Source: Planctomycetaceae bacterium
Lineage (GTDB): Bacteria; Planctomycetota; Planctomycetia; Pirellulales; UBA1268
Direction: 5' to 3'
Assembly: GCA_002862165.1 (NCBI GenBank)
Contig: PKCL01000262.1
Coordinates: 1-12,869 of the forward strand
DNA length: 12,869 bases
Below are positions 4,745 to 12,869 of the stretch, one piece after another (position 1 is the stretch's first letter; the number at the start of each line of letters is the position of its first letter). The notes beneath the pieces were generated by a model that saw only the letters and a program-made list of their open reading frames with translations, did no database searches and was not told the origin of the DNA. The position numbers and the translations under genes were made by a program.

Positions 4745-7700
4745 ATGGCAACTCGTGCTGTTCGCCGACTCCAGCCCACAGAAATCCGTCATTTTGGTAG
4801 CAATCGAAGTACTCATTCGATGCCTGATTTGACAGAAATACAGACTCGATTTTTTGAGTCTTTCTTGCAATACGATGTCCCCCCAAATAAAAGAAAAGAT
4901 CAGGGCATCGAGGGCGTACTCCGCGAGATATTCCCAATTGAAAGTTATGATAAAAGTGTCCGGCTAGAATACGTACGGTATGAACTCGGCAAGCCTCGAT
5001 ACGATCCAGATGAGTGCCGGCAACTTCGGCTCACATACGGCCGCCCACTTCGAGTATGGCTTCGATTAACCAGAGAGCAGCCTATCGAGGAAGAGGTCTA
5101 TCTCGGTGATGTTCCAATTATGATGGGTGGCGGTGAATTCATAATCAATGGTTCTGAGAGAGTTGTTGTAAGCCAACTTCATCGATCCCCAGGTATTGAC
5201 TTTGTAGCAGATACCGAATCGACAGACCGCAAAACCTATAACTGCAGAATTATTCCTGAAAGAGGAAGTTGGATCGAACTCAACGTGTCCAAGAAAGACA
5301 CGTTGCAAGTTCGTATCGATCAAAGCGGAAAGTTTTCAGCGCTCACACTACTTCGAGCAATGGACCCGAAACTTAGCAGTGACGCTGACATTTTAAAGCT
5401 TTTTAATAAAACAAAAGTTGAAAAGGTTGCTGGGAGCCGCAGTGTTTCGAAGCTTGAGGGCAAAACAGCTGCGGATGACATTGTCTATCCAAAAAGCAGT
5501 GATCGTGCAGGTGAAATTCTTGTCGAAGCCGGCTGCACAATCACCCGTGATCAGTCTGAATTGATCTGCACATCTGGCCTTAAAGCCGTTGAGGTCATGA
5601 CGGCCAATCGCATGCCCCTCATTGAAAACAGTCTCCGTGAGGATGCTGATGAGGCAAAGAAGCGAACGTCGGTTGCCCCGAGTCATCAAGATGCTCTTAT
5701 TCGCATCTATCAACGGTTACGTCCGGGTAATCCAGCGGCATTGGAAAAAGCGAATACGCTTTTCGATGAAAAGTTCCGTGATACGAATCGATACCGACTT
5801 GGTCGTGTTGGTAGATTTCGAATTAACAGAAAGCTTGGTCTTTCAGTTCCAGAAACTGAAATGACCCTTCGCGCGGATGACTTAATTGCTGCGATTCGTT
5901 ACATGCTAGAACTGATGAATAGCGAAAATGAATCAGTTGAAGTAGACGATATTGACCATTTAGGAAATCGTCGCCTGAGAACAATTGATGAGTTAGCAAG
6001 TGATGAACTCCGTAAAGGCTTCCTCAAGCTTCGGAGAACAGTGCAAGAGCGAATGAGTCTCAAAGACATATCTGAGATGACTCCACGGTCATTGATTAAT
6101 CCGAAAAGTATTTCTGCTGCCATTGAATATTTCTTTGGTCGCGGTGAGTTGTCACAAGTGGTTGACCAGACCAATCCCCTCTCAATGCTCACGCATGAAC
6201 GCCGACTCTCTGCTCTCGGACCTGGTGGGCTCAATAGGAAACGCGCAGGCTTTGAAGTCCGTGATGTCCATATCTCCCACTACGGGAGAATTTGCCCTAT
6301 TGAGACTCCTGAAGGTACCAATATTGGTCTTATTTCAAGTCTGGCGATTTACTCTGGTGTGGACTCTTATGGTTTCCTTGTCACGCCGTACCGAAAAGTT
6401 TCAAAGAGCAAATTACTCGATGACGTTGTGTGGTTAAGAGCTGATGAGGAACATGAAGCCTACTTGGCTCCTGCAGATGCACCTGTTGTTGACGGGAGGG
6501 TGCAGGGAGAGACCATCGTGGCTCGATACCGTGGTGACTTCGTGCTCGTTCCGGCTGAAAAAGTACAATACATCGATGTTGCACCGAGCCAAATGGTTGG
6601 CGTATCAGCAGGGCTCATCCCATTTCTCGAGCATGATGATGCGAATCGGGCGTTGATGGGTTCTAACATGCAACGGCAGGCAGTTCCTCTCCTTGTTACT
6701 GAACCTCCAATAGTGGCAACCGGCATGGAGCGGGATGTCGCTGCCAACTCAGGCCTGCTTGTGAGAGCTTCACGCAAGGGAGTCATCACGTATGTTGATG
6801 CGGAGTCAATTGAAATCAACGATACAGACGTCTACAAACTTCGAAAGTACGTCGGCCTCAACGAAAGAACCTGTCAAAATCAAAAGCCAATCGTTCAGCT
6901 TGGTGACAAAGTCGAGAAGAACCAAGTTATTGCTGACGGAGCTGCTACGTTCAAAGGCGAGCTCGCTTTGGGACGCAATGTGCTCGTTGGATTTATGTCA
7001 TGGGATGGGTTCAATTTTGAGGATGCAATCATCATCAGTGAAGAGCTGGTTGAAGACGACGTGTACACCTCAATTCATATTGAAGAATATGACATTGAGA
7101 TTCGAGACACCAAGCTTGGTCGAGAGGAGTTCACCCGCGACATTCCAAACGTAGGAGAGCGAGCTCTGCATAATCTTGATGACGGTGGTATCGTAAGTAT
7201 CGGCACCTACGTTCGTCCTGGAGATATTCTCGTTGGTAAAGTATCTCCAAAGAGCAAGACTGAATTGACTCCTGAAGAGAAACTTCTCCATGCAATTTTT
7301 GGTCGAGCTGGCGAAGATGTAAAAAATGACTCCCTTGAAGTACCTTCTGGGGTTGAAGGCATCGTTATTGCCACAGAGAAATTTGCTCGGCAAATGAGCC
7401 TTTCGGAGGAAGAACGTCGGGATTTCCAGAAACAGATTAAAGAGGCCGAAAGTGAGGGCAACCTTTTAGTTGCTGAAGCATTTGGTGCACTCGTGGCAGA
7501 GATAGAAAAAGTCTTGCAGAAGCCTCTTGCTGGTTCCGACGGCAGTCCGCTTGTTCGAAACCAAGATCACAAGATTGTTGCTGAACGTGCTGCTGAGTTC
7601 TCACTTGATGCTCTTGATATTCGTTCTCCTCAAAGGAAGGCAGAAATCGAAAGGCTCTATAAGACATTGTGGCCTGCCGTAGAAGAATCACTCGATGCAA

Positions 7701-8488
7701 AGGAACGCCGGCTTAACAGCATGAAGCGTGGTGATGAACTACGGCCTGGTGTCCTCCAAATGGTCAAAGTTTACGTAGCTGCCAAGAGGGTTATTTCTGT
7801 TGGTGACAAAATGGCCGGTCGGCACGGTAACAAGGGTGTTATTGCCAAGGTTCTACCAAAAGAAGATATGCCATTCCTTGCCGACGGCACACCTGTCCAA
7901 ATCATGCTCAACCCTCTTGGCGTACCCAGCCGCATGAATGTTGGCCAAATCCTAGAAACACATTTGGGCTGGGCTGGAAAAATACTCGGCTTTCAAGCGG
8001 TGACTCCTGTCTTTGATGGGGCTAGCGAAGAAGAGATTAACGAGGTTTTGGGTGATGCTAACCTTCCTAAACACGGTAAATCAAAACTTTATGATGGCCG
8101 TACAGGTGAACCGCTCGAGCAAGAAACAACTGTTGGCTACATTTATATGTTGAAATTGCATCATCTCGTTGATGACAAGGTGCATGCTCGATCAACAGGT
8201 CCTTACTCGCTTATCACTCAACAGCCTCTTGGTGGCAAAGCACGATTTGGTGGCCAAAGGTTTGGTGAGATGGAGGTATGGGCTTTAGAAGCGTATGGAG
8301 CTGCGTACATCTTGCAGGAACTTCTTACCGTGAAGAGTGATGATGTCGAAGGAAGAACCAAGATTTATGAAAGCATGGTGAAGGGTGAAAATACCCTCGA
8401 GGCTGGAACCCCAGCAAGTTTTGATGTACTCACGAATGAGATTCGTGGACTCGCATTGAACATGCAATTAGAAAAACGTCGTATCTGA
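4745..8488 (+). CDS. rpoB: DNA-directed RNA polymerase subunit beta
   Basis: Beta forms one pincer of RNA polymerase and much of the active site and rifampicin pocket. From ATG 4745 it has 1247 residues (E. coli 1342, Bacillus 1193). Landmarks: FIINGSERVVVSQLHRSPG (132-150); rifampicin cluster I (463-491); ALGPGGLNRKRAGFEVRDVH then CPIETPEGTNIGLI; the E759-D760 pair of GFNFEDAIIISEE; GDKMAGRHGNKGVI (1020-1033) with K1022 and K1030 matching E. coli K1065/K1073; and the C-terminal GGKARFGGQRFGEMEVWALEAYGAAYILQE clamp segment. A modest charged insertion follows FARQMSLSEEE. TTG 4739 could add two residues: AAGGAG (4729-4734) is 4 nt from TTG but 10 nt from ATG, so the start is not certain; ATG is preferred. 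rpoC follows after 107 bp. Confidence 0.98.
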   Translation: MATRAVRRLQPTEIRHFGSNRSTHSMPDLTEIQTRFFESFLQYDVPPNKRKDQGIEGVLREIFPIESYDKSVRLEYVRYELGKPRYDPDECRQLRLTYGRPLRVWLRLTREQPIEEEVYLGDVPIMMGGGEFIINGSERVVVSQLHRSPGIDFVADTESTDRKTYNCRIIPERGSWIELNVSKKDTLQVRIDQSGKFSALTLLRAMDPKLSSDADILKLFNKTKVEKVAGSRSVSKLEGKTAADDIVYPKSSDRAGEILVEAGCTITRDQSELICTSGLKAVEVMTANRMPLIENSLREDADEAKKRTSVAPSHQDALIRIYQRLRPGNPAALEKANTLFDEKFRDTNRYRLGRVGRFRINRKLGLSVPETEMTLRADDLIAAIRYMLELMNSENESVEVDDIDHLGNRRLRTIDELASDELRKGFLKLRRTVQERMSLKDISEMTPRSLINPKSISAAIEYFFGRGELSQVVDQTNPLSMLTHERRLSALGPGGLNRKRAGFEVRDVHISHYGRICPIETPEGTNIGLISSLAIYSGVDSYGFLVTPYRKVSKSKLLDDVVWLRADEEHEAYLAPADAPVVDGRVQGETIVARYRGDFVLVPAEKVQYIDVAPSQMVGVSAGLIPFLEHDDANRALMGSNMQRQAVPLLVTEPPIVATGMERDVAANSGLLVRASRKGVITYVDAESIEINDTDVYKLRKYVGLNERTCQNQKPIVQLGDKVEKNQVIADGAATFKGELALGRNVLVGFMSWDGFNFEDAIIISEELVEDDVYTSIHIEEYDIEIRDTKLGREEFTRDIPNVGERALHNLDDGGIVSIGTYVRPGDILVGKVSPKSKTELTPEEKLLHAIFGRAGEDVKNDSLEVPSGVEGIVIATEKFARQMSLSEEERRDFQKQIKEAESEGNLLVAEAFGALVAEIEKVLQKPLAGSDGSPLVRNQDHKIVAERAAEFSLDALDIRSPQRKAEIERLYKTLWPAVEESLDAKERRLNSMKRGDELRPGVLQMVKVYVAAKRVISVGDKMAGRHGNKGVIAKVLPKEDMPFLADGTPVQIMLNPLGVPSRMNVGQILETHLGWAGKILGFQAVTPVFDGASEEEINEVLGDANLPKHGKSKLYDGRTGEPLEQETTVGYIYMLKLHHLVDDKVHARSTGPYSLITQQPLGGKARFGGQRFGEMEVWALEAYGAAYILQELLTVKSDDVEGRTKIYESMVKGENTLEAGTPASFDVLTNEIRGLALNMQLEKRRI
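6131..6217 (+). other. rpoB: Rifampicin-pocket cluster I of RpoB, with divergent residues
   Basis: Residues 463-491 read FFGRGELSQVVDQTNPLSM then LTHERRLSAL. Against E. coli numbering, Q513, D516, H526, R529, S531 and L533 are kept, while Q510 is Glu, F514 is Val, M515 is Val, N518 is Thr and K527 is Glu. Downstream, P567 of PEGPNIGLI is Thr. The alignment is ungapped, so the assignments are secure; any effect on drug binding is inference. Confidence 0.8.
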
Positions 8489-8510
8489 CCTGATATGGAA
8501 GTCTGACCTG

Positions 8511-8530
8511 CATGCATTGAAAAATGCGTG
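8511..8530 (+). other. GAAA-capped hairpin in the rpoB-rpoC spacer
   Basis: CATGCATT (8511-8518) pairs with AATGCGTG (8523-8530), eight pairs with one G-U, around a GAAA tetraloop. It starts 22 nt after the rpoB stop. TTATTC follows, too short and mixed for an efficient terminator. A 9-bp direct repeat TCTGACCTG (8484-8492 and 8502-8510) spans the rpoB stop codon and abuts the hairpin. A pause or processing role is possible. Confidence 0.5.
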
Positions 8531-8583
8531 TTATTCAAAATTTGTCGTCCCAAAATTAAAATACAACTAATTGGCTATCCCTT

Positions 8584-8595
8584 GGAGAACTCTCC
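8584..8595 (+). promoter_or_regulatory. rpoC ribosome-binding site that can fold on itself
   Basis: GGAG (8584-8587) is the Shine-Dalgarno, 8 nt before GTG 8596. It is complementary to CTCC (8592-8595) in its own spacer with an AACT loop, and T8583-G8596 could extend this into the start codon. The mini-hairpin would hide the site until a ribosome or the preceding translation opens it. Only 4-5 pairs are involved, so the effect may be small. Confidence 0.5.
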
Positions 8596-11500
8596 GTGAG
8601 CATCGGTGAAGCAACCTACGATCGCGTCAATGACTATTCTGCCGTAAAAATTAGTCTGGCCAGACCACACGACATTCGTAGCTGGTCATTCGGCGAGGTG
8701 AAGAAACCAGAGACGATTAACTATCGAACATACCGCCCAGAAAAAGATGGGCTTATGTGCGAAAAAATCTTTGGTCCAGAAAAAGATTGGGAATGCTCCT
8801 GCGGTAAATACCGTGGCATGAAATACAAAGGCATGATCTGCGATCGCTGCGGGGTGAAAGTCACCCACAGTCGAGTTCGTCGCAAACGCATGGGGCACAT
8901 AGAACTCGCTGCGCCAATTGTGCATATCTGGTTTTTTAAGGCGATGCCAAGTCGCCTTGGTGCGCTGCTCGACATGAAGACAACAAGCCTTGAAAAAGTG
9001 ATCTATTTTCAGGACTACGTTGTTCTTGACCCGAAAGACACACCATTCAAGAAGCAACAGTTGCTCTCTGAAGAAGAGTACCGTCAGGCTCGCGACGAAT
9101 ATGGCGAGACGGCTTTTGAGGCAGAAATGGGCGCAGAAGCAGTACGGAAAATGCTTCTTAGTCTTGATCTTGTTGAACTTTCAAAAGAACTACGAGTGGA
9201 ACTCGAGCAAACTGGGTCCAAGCAAAAAGCAAAAGACCTCGTGAATCGTTTGAAAATTGTTGAGGCGATTCGTGATAGTGAAAATAAGCCCGAATGGCTT
9301 GTTCTTGATGTTATTCCTGTTATTCCTCCAGATCTCCGTCCACTTGTCATGCTTGATAGTGGTAATTTTGCTACGAGTGATCTCAATGATCTCTATCGTC
9401 GCATTATTAATCGCAACAATCGTCTCAAGAAACTTGTTGACCTCAATGCTCCTGAAGTCATTATTCGTAATGAAAAGCGAATGCTTCAACAGTCGGTTGA
9501 CGCGTTGTTTGACAACAATCGATGCAAGCGTCCTGTCCTTGCTTCGAGTAATCGGCCTCTAAAAAGTCTCACTGACATGATTAAAGGAAAGCAGGGGCGA
9601 TTCCGAGAAAATCTACTTGGAAAACGTGTGGATTACTCTGCCCGGAGTGTCATTGTCGTCGGCCCACGACTTCGGCTCCATCAGTGTGGTCTCCCGAAGA
9701 AAATTGCACTCGAACTATATCAACCGTTCATCATAAGACGACTCAAAGATCTTGGGCATGCTGACACCATAAAAAGTGCCAAGAAAATGCTCGAGCGCAA
9801 GGATGCAGAAGTATGGGATATTCTCGAAGAGGTCATTCATAACCATCCAGTTCTTCTTAATCGCGCTCCAACACTTCACCGAATGGGTATTCAAGCCTTT
9901 GAGCCAACCTTGGTTGAGGGGAATGCGATCAAACTACATCCCCTTGTATGCAAGGGTTTTAATGCCGACTTTGATGGTGACCAGATGGCGGTCCATCTTC
10001 CGCTTTCCATCGAGGCTCAAGTGGAAGCACACACCTTAATGCTTGCGACTAATAATATCTTTAGTCCGTCCAACGGTGCGCCGATTATTTCACCGTCACA
10101 GGACGTGGTGATGGGATGTTACTACCTCACCATGTCTATGGCTGGTCGCCGTGGTGAAGACATGATATTTCGTAGTTTCGCAGAAGTTGAGATGGCGCAC
10201 TCTCTTGGTAAGGTTGACACTCACGCCATGATCAAAGTGAAGTTGTCAGAAGGCCGCTGCGAAATTGATGAGAAGGGTGCCGTTGGTCAGGCTGGAGCTA
10301 TTACTAAGACAACCGCCGGCCGTGTTCTTTTCAATTCAATTCTGCCCGAAACCATGCTCTTCTACAATTTGCCCATGCGATCGAGCGAATTGGCGAAGGT
10401 GATCTCCGACTGTTATCAATTACTTGGAAGACGTCAAACGATTGATCTTTTAGACAATATGAATCGTGTTGGCTTCAGTTGGAGCACAAACAGCGGTCTT
10501 TCCTTTGCAACAGATGATCTCATCACCCCCGAGAACAAACCTGAAATCTTAAACGATGCCGATAAGCAGGTAATGAAAATTGCCAAACTCTACGCGCGTG
10601 GTGTTATCACTGACGGTGAACGATACAACCAGGTTCTTGATACCTGGACTCACGTCCGTGAGCAGATTACGAAAGAAATGATGGATGATCTCAAGCAGGA
10701 TACCGGCTCTAGTAACCGATATGCTGGCTATGTTAACCCGATCTATCTCATGGCGCATTCTGGTGCTCGGGGTGGCGTCGAACAGATTCGTCAACTTGCT
10801 GGCATGCGAGGCCTTATGGCCAAACCATCCGGAAAAATTATTGAGACACCTATTAAGGCTAATTTTCGAGAAGGTCTTACGGTCCTTGAATACTTCAGTT
10901 CTACACACGGTGCTCGCAAAGGGCTTGCCGATACAGCACTTAAGACTGCTGATTCCGGTTATTTAACAAGAAAGCTAGCTGATGTTGCGCAGAACGTTGT
11001 CGTCACGATGCACGATTGTGGCACAACTCAGGGAATTGAAAAGACTGTAATTTATCGTGGCGAAAAAGTGGAAGTTAACCTTGCTGACAGTATTCGAGGT
11101 CGAGTAAGCCGCACAAATATTACAAATCCAATCACAGATGAAATTGTCGTAGAAGAAGATGAACTCATTACTCCAAAATCTGCGCGTCAAATCGAAGCAC
11201 TTGGGCTTGAGAAAATTCAGGTGCGTAGCCCACTGACCTGCGAAGCTCCTTTGGGTGTTTGCCGTCTATGCTATGGAATGGACTTATCGACTGGCTCGAT
11301 GGTTGAAGAAGGCATGGCTGTTGGCATCATAGGCGCTCAGAGTATCGGTGAGCCAGGTACGCAACTGACGATGAGAACATTCCACATTGGTGGAGTTGGT
11401 CAGCGTGATATTGAAGAAAATGAATATAAATCAAAGCATGTAGGAACAGCAAAATTCACTCGTCTGCGAACAGTTAAAAATGAGGAGGGTGAGCAAGTTG

Positions 11501-12869
11501 TACTCGCCCGAAATGGTGAGATTGCCATACTGAATGAAAAAGGTCGGGAGATCGATAAATTTGATATTCCAGCTGGTGCAATTCTTAAGGTTACCGAAAA
11601 CGACAAGGTCAAGCAGGGCACTGTGCTTGTTCAGTGGGATCCCCACTCGATTCCTATTCTCTCTGAAGTCGCGGGTAAGGTTCGATATGAAGATGTTGTC
11701 GACGGAGAAACTCTAAGAGTTGAAAAAGATCCTAGCGGACACATCCGTCGAATGATTATGGAACACAAAGGTGTGTATCATCCCCAGGTTGTTCTCGAAG
11801 ATGAATCAGGGAAGATCCTCGACTTTTACTATCTTCCTGAGAAGGCCTACATTGAGGTGTCGCCTGGTGAGAGTGTCAAAGCTGGTCATATCTTGGCTAA
11901 AACGCCTCGCGAAGCCAGTAAAACTCAAGACATCACCGGTGGACTTCCTCGAGTCACTGAGATTTTTGAAGCCAGAAAACCAAAAGACCCAGCCATCATG
12001 GCTGAAATCGATGGCAAAGTCGAAGTAAGTGGTGAAAAACGACGTGGTAAAAGAACGATCATTGTTCGGAATGAATCTGGCGTAGAGCGAGAGCATTTAA
12101 TTACCCATGGCAAGCATATGCGGGTCCATGCCGGAGATATCGTTCGAGCAGGTGAGGCTCTCGTTGATGGGCCTTTAGTGCCTCATGACATCCTTCGAAT
12201 TTCTGGTGAAGAAGAAGTCCAAAGATACCTTGTGCGTGAAATTCAAAATGTCTACCGCAGCCAACGAGTAGAAATTGATGATAAACACATTGAAATAATT
12301 GTTTCACAAATGCTTCGTAAAGTGAAAATTGACACCGTCGGGGATACGAAACTACTTCCGGGTAGCATGCTTGACAAACATGAATTTAGACAAGCAAATG
12401 AGCGTATTGCCGAATGTGTTCGAATTACAGATAAGGGTGATAGTGAGTTTGAGGTTGATGCTATCGTTCCGAAAGATGCTTTGTCACAAAACAATGAATC
12501 TATTGAGGCTCTTGGCGGCACTCCAGCAAAGGGAACAAAGCCCAAGCCTGCTACAGCCAGCACACAGTTACTTGGTATTACCAAAGCAAGTGTTCAGAGT
12601 ACCAGCTTTATCTCAGCTGCTAGTTTTCAAGAAACAACTAAGGTTTTAACCGAGGCTGCTCTTGCTGGACGTGTTGATAATTTGGTTGGGCTAAAGGAAA
12701 ATGTCATTTTGGGCCACCTGATCCCCGCAGGCACTGGATTCAATACTTTCCAGACTTCAGAAGTACGAGTTCGTCCAGAGGCACTTGAAGCCTTGAGAAT
12801 AGATCGTGAAGATTTATTGTCTCGCGACTTCCCACTTCTTGAGGCGGCTGAGCCAACAGAAGAGGAATT
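8596..12869 (+). CDS. rpoC: DNA-directed RNA polymerase subunit beta' (3' end outside window)
   Basis: Beta' carries the catalytic magnesium site and the bridge helix and trigger loop of RNA polymerase. The frame is open from GTG 8596 to the window edge: 1424 codons, no stop. The N-terminal zinc site is C67/C69/C82/C85 and the second is C808/C882/C889/C892. The catalytic motif NADFDGDQM (456-464) has D458, D460 and D462. The trigger-loop region (VGIIGAQSIGEPGTQLTMRTFHIGG, 909-933) is followed by an SI3-type insertion (about 938-1111) of the Gram-negative kind, then ITGGLPRVTEIFEARKPKDPAI. A roughly 45-residue Lys/Pro/Ser/Thr-rich insertion (about 1278-1323) precedes LLGITKASVQSTSFISAASFQETT. 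Residues beyond 1395 form an extended, acidic C-terminal tail, so little is missing. The Shine-Dalgarno GGAG is 8 nt before the start. Confidence 0.98.
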   Translation, partial: MSIGEATYDRVNDYSAVKISLARPHDIRSWSFGEVKKPETINYRTYRPEKDGLMCEKIFGPEKDWECSCGKYRGMKYKGMICDRCGVKVTHSRVRRKRMGHIELAAPIVHIWFFKAMPSRLGALLDMKTTSLEKVIYFQDYVVLDPKDTPFKKQQLLSEEEYRQARDEYGETAFEAEMGAEAVRKMLLSLDLVELSKELRVELEQTGSKQKAKDLVNRLKIVEAIRDSENKPEWLVLDVIPVIPPDLRPLVMLDSGNFATSDLNDLYRRIINRNNRLKKLVDLNAPEVIIRNEKRMLQQSVDALFDNNRCKRPVLASSNRPLKSLTDMIKGKQGRFRENLLGKRVDYSARSVIVVGPRLRLHQCGLPKKIALELYQPFIIRRLKDLGHADTIKSAKKMLERKDAEVWDILEEVIHNHPVLLNRAPTLHRMGIQAFEPTLVEGNAIKLHPLVCKGFNADFDGDQMAVHLPLSIEAQVEAHTLMLATNNIFSPSNGAPIISPSQDVVMGCYYLTMSMAGRRGEDMIFRSFAEVEMAHSLGKVDTHAMIKVKLSEGRCEIDEKGAVGQAGAITKTTAGRVLFNSILPETMLFYNLPMRSSELAKVISDCYQLLGRRQTIDLLDNMNRVGFSWSTNSGLSFATDDLITPENKPEILNDADKQVMKIAKLYARGVITDGERYNQVLDTWTHVREQITKEMMDDLKQDTGSSNRYAGYVNPIYLMAHSGARGGVEQIRQLAGMRGLMAKPSGKIIETPIKANFREGLTVLEYFSSTHGARKGLADTALKTADSGYLTRKLADVAQNVVVTMHDCGTTQGIEKTVIYRGEKVEVNLADSIRGRVSRTNITNPITDEIVVEEDELITPKSARQIEALGLEKIQVRSPLTCEAPLGVCRLCYGMDLSTGSMVEEGMAVGIIGAQSIGEPGTQLTMRTFHIGGVGQRDIEENEYKSKHVGTAKFTRLRTVKNEEGEQVVLARNGEIAILNEKGREIDKFDIPAGAILKVTENDKVKQGTVLVQWDPHSIPILSEVAGKVRYEDVVDGETLRVEKDPSGHIRRMIMEHKGVYHPQVVLEDESGKILDFYYLPEKAYIEVSPGESVKAGHILAKTPREASKTQDITGGLPRVTEIFEARKPKDPAIMAEIDGKVEVSGEKRRGKRTIIVRNESGVEREHLITHGKHMRVHAGDIVRAGEALVDGPLVPHDILRISGEEEVQRYLVREIQNVYRSQRVEIDDKHIEIIVSQMLRKVKIDTVGDTKLLPGSMLDKHEFRQANERIAECVRITDKGDSEFEVDAIVPKDALSQNNESIEALGGTPAKGTKPKPATASTQLLGITKASVQSTSFISAASFQETTKVLTEAALAGRVDNLVGLKENVILGHLIPAGTGFNTFQTSEVRVRPEALEALRIDREDLLSRDFPLLEAAEPTEEE

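Noticed and set aside
1..12869. Mobile element, CRISPR, phage, defence or biosynthetic system
   Set aside because: All space is taken by intact, conserved, co-oriented housekeeping genes; no transposase, integrase, spaced repeats or foreign-looking frames are present.

Overview
The window is a single, all plus-strand housekeeping cluster: a tRNA-Trp gene, secE, nusG, rplK (L11), rplA (L1), rplJ (L10), rplL (L7/L12), rpoB and almost all of rpoC. The last gene runs off the right edge. This is the widely conserved bacterial 'rif' cluster. The proteins look planctomycete, probably Pirellulales-like: NusG has a long acidic N-terminal extension, L7/L12 has an extra N-terminal segment, L11 carries an NLGQF segment, and RpoC begins SIGEATYDRVNDYSAVKISL. 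Base composition is moderate to AT-leaning by eye, which is low for that group. The taxonomic call is from memory of family sequences and is about 70% sure.

Layout. Positions 1-42 hold a perfect 10-bp GNRA hairpin, probably the 3' end of an unseen upstream gene (tuf would be usual). tRNA-Trp is at 43-115. secE (277-735) and nusG (787-1617) supply the SecYEG translocase subunit and the elongation/antitermination factor. rplK, rplA, rplJ and rplL (1848-4442) encode the L11/L1 and L10/L12 stalk proteins of the 50S subunit. rpoB (4745-8488) and rpoC (8596 to beyond 12869) encode the RNA polymerase beta and beta' subunits. No mobile element, CRISPR array, toxin-antitoxin pair, defence gene or pseudogene is visible, and all eight reading frames are intact.

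The coding content is ordinary, but the spaces between genes are not. Gaps of 107-302 bp separate most cistrons, and nearly every one contains a well-formed inverted repeat. The best candidates for regulation are: (i) in the nusG-rplK gap, the strongest Shine-Dalgarno in the window (AGGAGG), which precedes a six-codon ORF (M-P-F-C-R-C) lying inside a 10-bp hairpin; (ii) a 27-bp dyad between rplJ and rplL; (iii) a 17-bp-paired hairpin directly after rplL that overlaps a sigma70-like promoter (TTGGCG-17-TATAGT); (iv) a perfect 17-bp tandem duplication abutting the rpoB ribosome-binding site; and (v) an rpoC ribosome-binding site that can fold back on its own spacer. These would be plausible ways to set different expression levels for L12, the other r-proteins and the polymerase within one cluster, but all of that is inference from sequence.

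I see no convincing undescribed multi-gene system here. The novelty, if any, lies in the RNA leaders and in lineage-specific features of NusG, RpoB (rifampicin pocket) and RpoC.
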